Assembly: GCA_036939755.1 (NCBI GenBank)
Contig: JALLAZ010000673.1
Location: 1-13,747 of the forward strand
Origin: Stephanodiscus triporus
Lineage: Eukaryota > Bacillariophyta > Thalassiosirophyceae > Thalassiosirales > Thalassiosiraceae
DNA length: 13,747 nucleotides
Direction of reading: 5' to 3'
Shown here: piece by piece, positions 9,307 through 13,747 of the stretch
How the letters are laid out: every line of letters begins with the position of its first letter
Position numbering within the stretch: the first letter of the stretch is position 1
Position numbers and translations under genes: made by a program
The notes under the pieces: model-generated
The model's input: only the letters and a program-made list of their open reading frames with translations
What the model was told of the DNA's origin: nothing
Database searches by the model: none

Positions 9307-10925
9307 TCAAGGAATTGGGCACTGACGTACAAAAATTATGTCCGATTCACTTCTAGCTTCGCTCGTGACCTCCTGTTCGAGACAAGACGAGGGACATAAT
9401 AGGGGGTCACTGTTTTGGTATGACTGGATGATTTGATATTGCTTTGGACACGAATGAGATTCTTCCTTGGGTAAAAATGGACCCCTAACGCACTTCATTC
9501 TTGGGTAGGGTACAATTTTGAATGGAAGCAAACACTTGGGGCAGGCATGACACCACGTAAAGGTATCTATTTTGCTCGGGGCTTGTCCCACCCGCTCCAT
9601 AAAATCAGCCTTAGGGCCGAGCGTGTGTCCCAAGAGGAGTTGACCCATCATCTCGGTCACATTCGAACACACGGTCATGGCCTCTCCATTGATGCCGGTA
9701 TTGGGTATTGGCACAATATCTGTGGAAATGCTGCGATCGGGCCACGTATTCCTCGCCCGTTTCACTGTACATCCTCATCTCCTTTGAAATACCGTGGCCG
9801 TCAATCCAACGAACTCTAGGGTCATCCCCCAATGCGTTCAACATGCCATCAACGTCTTTCAGGTATTGTTCGTATTCTGGCAAGCTCACTTAACCTTCCC
9901 GACCGCTTAAAGTTTTTTTCACCGAGGAACAATGTGCCTTGCCATGAGGGGGGCAGCATATCCACAAACCATTTCACGTGGTAGTCAAACATGAATTTGT
10001 GCTATCCGTATCCCGTGACTATGTAGACAACCGACGGCCAATTTGATTCCTTCTGCTGGAAGATCTCCTCCCAAACTTTCGTGGCATTTGTTATGAAAGA
10101 CGATCCGGCCTCCTTCACGAGCTTGTCATTATTGCACTCGATGAATGGAGGCTCGGTTGGGTCCTCAAATTGCGAGGATCGAAAATCCTGTTACACCACC
10201 TTTAGGTCCCCCTTCGTGATCGCTGCACGTCCCCAGCACTTGCCAACGATAGAATCCTTCAAATGCACCTTCTCGTTTTCCTCGAGCATGATATCGGCCA
10301 ACGAGAGGAAGATCCCCCGCTCTACGCTTCTGCCAAGGATGTATATTGATTTCTTCTCGGGGAGGGACCGCAGGGCTTGCAAGTCAAACATTTCAATCTT
10401 GCAACCCATTCGGCTGCTGGGGAGGAAGGACCAACCCGTTCGGATGCTGTTTTCTAGCTGAAAGTTGGGTCCCAGCCAATCGCCTTCCCAGTGTGAGTAT
10501 ACATTATTCTCTGTCCGAATTTGACATGGTGGCATGTTCATGATCCTGTCCTCGAGCATTGACAGGCTCACCCCGGCGGCCAACTCAGTAACGAGAAAGG
10601 TATGTGGCGGTTGGATCAGTGGAGTCTTGTGATAGCTCTGATCTATCTTGTGTACCAGGATGTCATATCGTCCGGGAAGGATTGGCTTCCAACTGTAAAC
10701 CAGATGGCACTCCCGCAGGCCGCTAGGGCACTTATCGGTCGTGAACTTCCCCCCAGCCAGGAGCATGGCAGATCCCGTGTACAAGTCATGGGATAGGATG
10801 GTGACGCTGTAACAGCAGTTTGGTTCGGGATTGAGCACCTCTATCATGATCTCAGAGGGCAGGAATATAGACATATGGACTTCCCTCGGCCAAAAGCCCT
10901 TTGATGATATCACGTTGCTCCGCAT
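9307..10925 (-). pseudogene. NXPE/PC-esterase-like protein, decayed (two stops, two frameshifts)
   Basis: The first in-frame ATG is at 10925. Residues from about 22 look like the Ig/filamin-like N-terminal module of NXPE proteins (IFLPSEIMIEVLNPEPNCCY, VYSWKPILPGRYDILVH). Next comes an SGNH/PC-esterase-like part: HWEGDWLGPNF, GWSFLPSSRMGCKIEMFD, then YILGRSVERGIFLSLADIML. There the usual block I GDS is GRS, with Ser at 10326-10328. The frame stops at TAA 10191-10193 but continues as readable homologous-looking sequence (PSVVYIVTGYG), meets TAG 10002-10004, and resumes (HKFMFDYHVKWFVDMLPPSW, GTLFLGEKNF). A one-base shift near 9880-9895 leads to LPEYEQYLKDVDGMLNALGD, WIDGHGIS and SQHFHRYC, probably the C-terminal His block. 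A second shift near 9715-9725 leads to CSNVTEMMGQLLLGHTLGPK and a Cys-rich end. The lesions are spread over the gene, so it is almost certainly non-functional. Family assignment is by motif order only. Confidence 0.7.
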
Positions 10926-10933
10926 TATCCTCC

Positions 10934-11119
10934 TCAAAAATTACAGTTTGGGGGTCGATAAAAGTAGTCAACAAGGGGGAAGGGCTTGCCTCCGATGATG
11001 AAGAAGAGCACTGGCGCTTCTTGCTGCTTTTTGTGAGAGGCTAAAATGATGCTATGAATGGCAAGGAAATGGGGTGCATGCTCTTCTTGACACCGCTCTA
11101 TCAATTTCAAATGTCTCAT
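10934..11119 (-). CDS. Short ORF just upstream of the esterase-like pseudogene, perhaps its 5' remnant
   Basis: It starts at a true ATG (11117-11119) and ends at TGA 10934-10936, giving 61 residues (MRHLKLIERCQEEHAPHFLA ... FFIIGGKPFPLVDYFYRPPN). It lies directly before, and one frame off from, the first ATG of the pseudogene. It could be an N-terminal piece of that gene cut off by another frameshift or lost splice site, or a chance ORF. I recognise no domain. Confidence 0.25.
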   Translation of the reverse strand: MRHLKLIERCQEEHAPHFLAIHSIILASHKKQQEAPVLFFIIGGKPFPLVDYFYRPPNCNF

Positions 11120-11207
11120 TAGCTACCGAAGGATTAACCTGGGTTAACTTAGATCTGTCGCAGCTAAAATCGAATATTCATGGATCCGAAGTTACATATG
11201 TATTTCC

Positions 11208-11240
11208 GATTTTACATGACTGGGTCAGCCATGTAAAATC
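11208..11240. repeat. Perfect 11-bp inverted repeat, 11-nt loop
   Basis: GATTTTACATG (11208-11218) faces CATGTAAAATC (11230-11240). It is the first member of the TACATG/CATGTA series to its right. Confidence 0.9.
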
Positions 11241-11281
11241 AGAATTAGATGCCCCAAAATCGTCCTAAAAAAGTCATATTC

Positions 11282-11313
11282 GATATTACATGGCCAGGAT
11301 ACCATGTAATATC
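11282..11313. repeat. Perfect 12-bp inverted repeat, 8-nt loop
   Basis: GATATTACATGG (11282-11293) faces CCATGTAATATC (11302-11313). It is the clearest hairpin unit of the cluster. Confidence 0.92.
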
Positions 11314-11338
11314 AAATTTTGGCCAGATTACAATATTC

Positions 11339-11434
11339 GATAATACATGGCTTGTCGACCATGTATATTCAATATTATATGGCTTACGTGTCATGTAACA
11401 TCGAATATTCATGGTCGACAAGACATGTAATATC
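11339..11434. repeat. Large imperfect inverted repeat with nested palindromes
   Basis: A 32-bp left arm starting GATAATACATGGCTTGTCGA is matched at about 29 of 32 bases by the reverse complement of the right arm ending near 11434 (core GGTCGACAAG). The left arm itself contains a smaller palindrome (ATACATGG/CCATGTAT, 8-nt loop). Between the arms is a further diverged unit, TTATATGG...TCATGTAA. Confidence 0.85.
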
Positions 11435-11678
11435 AAATGTCAATACCCATTCAATATTACATGGCTTGCACATCATGTAGAATCGAATATTGCCATGGGA
11501 TGGAGTGCCGATGGGGTGGCCATTGCCAAAATCGTCCTAGTCCCTGTCCTCCTTGCTGTGGCAGTTGAGTAGGATGGGAGGAGCGGTGTAGGCAGCAATG
11601 TGCATCAGCAATGGCCGGATTTTAGTTTGAGTAACTTTATGTAATTAAACATTAGTAGTGCTCCCTCCCCCTTCTCAA

Positions 11679-12035
11679 CTACTTTTCCTCAGTGACCCCT
11701 GCCCGTTTCATCTTCTGCCGACGTTCCGCTAGGAAAGTGCACGTTGCACAGGTACAGGTTAGCCTTTCTCCCCCAACCATTGGCTCCAAAGTGCATGGCT
11801 TCTTTTTCTGTGGCACAGATGTATCACTAGATTTCGCTGTCGCCGCTGCACTCTTGTTGGCCATCAGAGGAGTCGCCATTGGAGGAGTCGCCTGCATGAT
11901 TGCCTGTGACGATGGAAAAAGGTCAACATAGATTCGCTCCATTGCCGAATGCTGCCCTTTCTTGGCAAGCCCCCCACCATGGACATCATTTGTAGGGCGG
12001 CCGATCGCAGCCATAAAATCCGTGTCTGAAGGCAT
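11679..12035 (-). CDS. Small hypothetical protein with C-terminal Cys cluster, 118 aa
   Basis: It starts at a true ATG (12033-12035) and ends at TAG 11679-11681. The first 80 residues are Ala/Ser/Met-rich and low in order. The C-terminal part has Cys81, Cys94, Cys96 and Cys99 (RLTCTCATCTFLAERRQKMK) followed by a basic helix-like end. The spacing C-x12-C-x-C-x2-C could bind zinc, but it matches no zinc-finger class I can name. There is no signal peptide or membrane segment. TTTAAAT lies about 25 bp upstream of the ATG and could serve a promoter. It may be a real small gene, an exon of a longer gene, or chance; compositional bias makes it better than the other short frames nearby. Confidence 0.4.
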   Translation of the reverse strand: MPSDTDFMAAIGRPTNDVHGGGLAKKGQHSAMERIYVDLFPSSQAIMQATPPMATPLMANKSAAATAKSSDTSVPQKKKPCTLEPMVGGERLTCTCATCTFLAERRQKMKRAGVTEEK

Positions 12036-12421
12036 AACTTCAGTACTCAGTACTTTGGGATTTAAATCCCGATTTGCTAATGCAAACCCTTTTTATTATT
12101 TTTAACCTGAGCATAGCTCATAACTGTTAAGAATCTGATTGATAGCAACAGCTCTTTAGACTGATTAGACTTTGGGGCATCTAATCCTCGCGACAAATTG
12201 GATGTAAGAATAACAAACATTTTGCAACGCACTAATTATTGAGAAGGTATTAAACCAAAACTTGAAGCTTGAAGCTGCTGTGCAACAATATTACTCTAAG
12301 TATGAATTTCTGATTTGGTTGGGCTTAAAAAAATGAGTCACGAGTAATTAGCCTCTAACTAACTAGTAAGATTCTTTGGAAATGAGCAATAGAGGTTTGG
12401 TCTTTTTGGATGCAAGTTCTG
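12036..12421. other. AT-rich intergenic region
   Basis: I see no open frame worth calling and no RNA gene. The left end carries AGTACTCAGTACT (near 12041-12053), two AGTACT words separated by one base. Confidence 0.5.
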
Positions 12422-13246
12422 CTAATCTTTCTCCAAGGAGGCGGCCTTATTAGAAATTGACCATGGAGCCCCTAACTTTCCCACCAGTACTACACCCCAC
12501 AAAGGGAAGTGAATACTTTCCATTAAATGGCATAGACATCTTCCGAAAAAAATACCACCCTCCATGCTCAACTCCTCACAAGATCTTTTTTTTAGCTTTT
12601 TCTCACCTTCATCAGAGCCCTCCTTCCAAGTCGGATCTCGCGAACCGTAACCCTGCCTTACAAGTACAAGTACACACTCCTCACATTTCGCTTTTAGGTT
12701 CAAAATCTTACTTTGTCTGTGGGAAGAACTGGTGAGGTTTTGCCCAATGATAAAGTGCTCGGTTGCACATAACCTATAGACTTTTTGCCCCGCCATTTTG
12801 ACAAAGCTCAGGGTGGACGAGCACCAGAGTATGTCAATCAATATGTTGATGGGACACCACTTGGCCTTGGCAACCTATGCTTCATTGTCAAATCGAAGAT
12901 TCTTTACGTGGTCAAAGAGGTGACAAGCAAGAGCTGAGCTATTGTCTTGCTGGTTCTCGATGGTTGCAATGTTACATTGGTAGTGAACAATAGCTAGGTG
13001 TTTGACAGGTGAATCAATGTTGGAAATGTCAGATGGTGCTCTTGTGATGGAGAGGCCAATGGGTGATAGGGAGGCATGGCCTCAATGGTAGGAACACATA
13101 ACCCTTGGCTCAGTCGGGAGAGATGTGGGTCTTCGTAGCTGGTCTTGCTCAGGGACTTTGGTGTCCCGAGGGAAAACAAAGTTGATGAGCGGGTGGATGA
13201 ACCTGATGAAGGGGCGGAAGGGGGTGTAGATCTCATTGCAGCGTGG
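12422..13246 (-). pseudogene. 274-codon near-ORF with two internal stops, family unknown
   Basis: From the stop at 13247-13249 to the TAG/TAA-type end at 12422, one minus-strand frame stays readable for 274 codons except for TGA at 13082-13084 and TAG at 12875-12877. It reads NEIYTPFRPFIRFIHPLINF, FPRDTKVPEQDQLRRP, then (after TGA) ISNIDSPVKHLAIVHYQCNI and HLFDHVKNLRFDNEA, then (after TAG) WCPINILIDILWCSSTLSF and more. About 13 stops would be expected by chance over this length, so two suggest decayed coding sequence. The last 139 codons are fully open but begin at TTG. I do not recognise the protein; a transposable-element remnant is one possibility. A short intron could also remove the first stop. 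Confidence 0.4.
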
Positions 13247-13249
13247 TTA

Positions 13250-13747
13250 GGTAGCAATTATTTTTTCCTGCTAAAATCTCCATGAATGGACCAATAACAT
13301 CGACCGGCTTCTCTACTTACCATATCTAGGTAACACACCACTAGCGGGTCCGGTGGAAAAAATGTGATTTTTCAAATACCCCCCAGACCTCTTCAGAGTG
13401 TGTGTTTTAAACTGCTCTACTGTGTACAATTATGATTTCCTTAAAGTTTGGTTGAAAAAAATTGACCAGAACCCACCCGTTGTTTTCCCCGAACATTAAA
13501 ATGTTTCACACTAACAAAATGGCCCATTTACAGGCTGTTTTGAGTCCATTTTTCAAGAGCCAGAGCAAATGCATGTGGATCATTTAAAGCATGTCAAGTT
13601 GCTTGTATATATTTATTGGAAGAAGGATGCAAAGTTTGGGGACTAGATTCCTACACCCTATATGGGTCATCGGGGCTACTACAGGGGTAGCAGACACCGC
13701 TAACAAAACACCCTGTTTATCTAGTGTTTTTACATGCTCTTATTGCA
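13250..13747. other. Right-end region, nothing recognised
   Basis: About 500 bp of AT-leaning sequence with scattered stops in all frames. I see no gene, RNA or repeat structure. Confidence 0.5.

Larger units (their letters stand above)
11254..11539. repeat. Palindrome cluster bounded by a 14-bp direct repeat
   Basis: CCAAAATCGTCCTA occurs at 11254-11267 and again at 11526-11539. Most hairpin units of the TTACATGG family lie between the two copies, the last near 11453-11500 (AATATTACATGG ... CATGTAGAATCGAATATT). This could be a small non-autonomous mobile element or a recombination-duplicated segment. A 14-bp target duplication would be unusually long for most DNA transposons. It carries no coding sequence. 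Confidence 0.6.
10938..11678. other. Intergenic region dominated by inverted repeats
   Basis: Apart from the doubtful ORF at 10934-11119, this stretch holds only the repeat cluster (11208-11539) and about 140 bp of unremarkable sequence. A plus-strand frame at 11074-11268 runs into the repeats and is not called. Confidence 0.5.

Noticed and set aside
8928..9332. 134-codon minus-strand frame
   Set aside because: No ATG at its start and Arg/Asp-biased composition following CG-rich DNA. No motif or transcript feature supports it.
9307..10925. Reassigned stop codons, suggested by readable sequence continuing past TAA and TAG
   Set aside because: The gene also has two frameshifts, and the other genes in the window end normally at TGA and TAG with no internal stops. 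Decay explains it better.
11254..11539. CRISPR array, suggested by regularly occurring palindromic words
   Set aside because: The units are diverged and irregularly spaced, and there are no constant-length unique spacers. The setting is eukaryotic with spliced genes.

Overview
This looks like nuclear DNA of a unicellular eukaryote, most likely a diatom. Short GT-AG introns (76-91 nt) interrupt clear coding sequence, genes sit on both strands without operons, intergenic spaces are long and AT-leaning, and the Cys-rich secreted/membrane protein at the left and the Ser-esterase-like pseudogene resemble diatom-type families. The assignment is by impression; no database search was run.

Layout. 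1-1380: mostly non-coding, with one possible terminal exon (72-260, weak) and a 20-nt poly-C tract. 1381-3003 (+): a two-exon gene for a probable type I membrane protein with a Cys-rich lumenal domain. Its frame is broken once at a G8 run. 3392-7577 (-): a four-exon gene for a protein of about 1310 aa that is almost all coiled coil, with a Ser/Pro-rich tail carrying many SP/TP sites. All three introns are phase 0, and this is the best supported gene here. 7578-8207: its upstream region, with a tandem array of GGCGCGCC-centred palindromes and a 26-bp perfect palindrome. 8208-8475 (+): a GC-rich fragment resembling the C-terminal half of a KDPG/KHG aldolase, frameshifted at a G9 run and apparently internally shortened. 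9307-10925 (-): a probable pseudogene of an NXPE/PC-esterase-like protein with two nonsense codons and two frameshifts. 11208-11500: a dense cluster of inverted repeats built on TTACATGG/CCATGTAA, flanked by a 14-bp direct repeat. 11679-12035 (-): a small ORF with a Cys cluster. 12422-13246 (-): a 274-codon near-ORF with two internal stops, probably a decayed gene. 13250-13747: nothing recognised.

The genes do not form an evident pathway. The main theme is one intact structural gene beside several damaged ones. Two lesions lie in G homopolymers and may be sequencing errors. The esterase-like gene has independent substitutions and indels outside homopolymers and looks truly decayed. I found no convincing new multi-gene system. 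The most unusual elements are the two palindrome arrays and the orphan coiled-coil gene.
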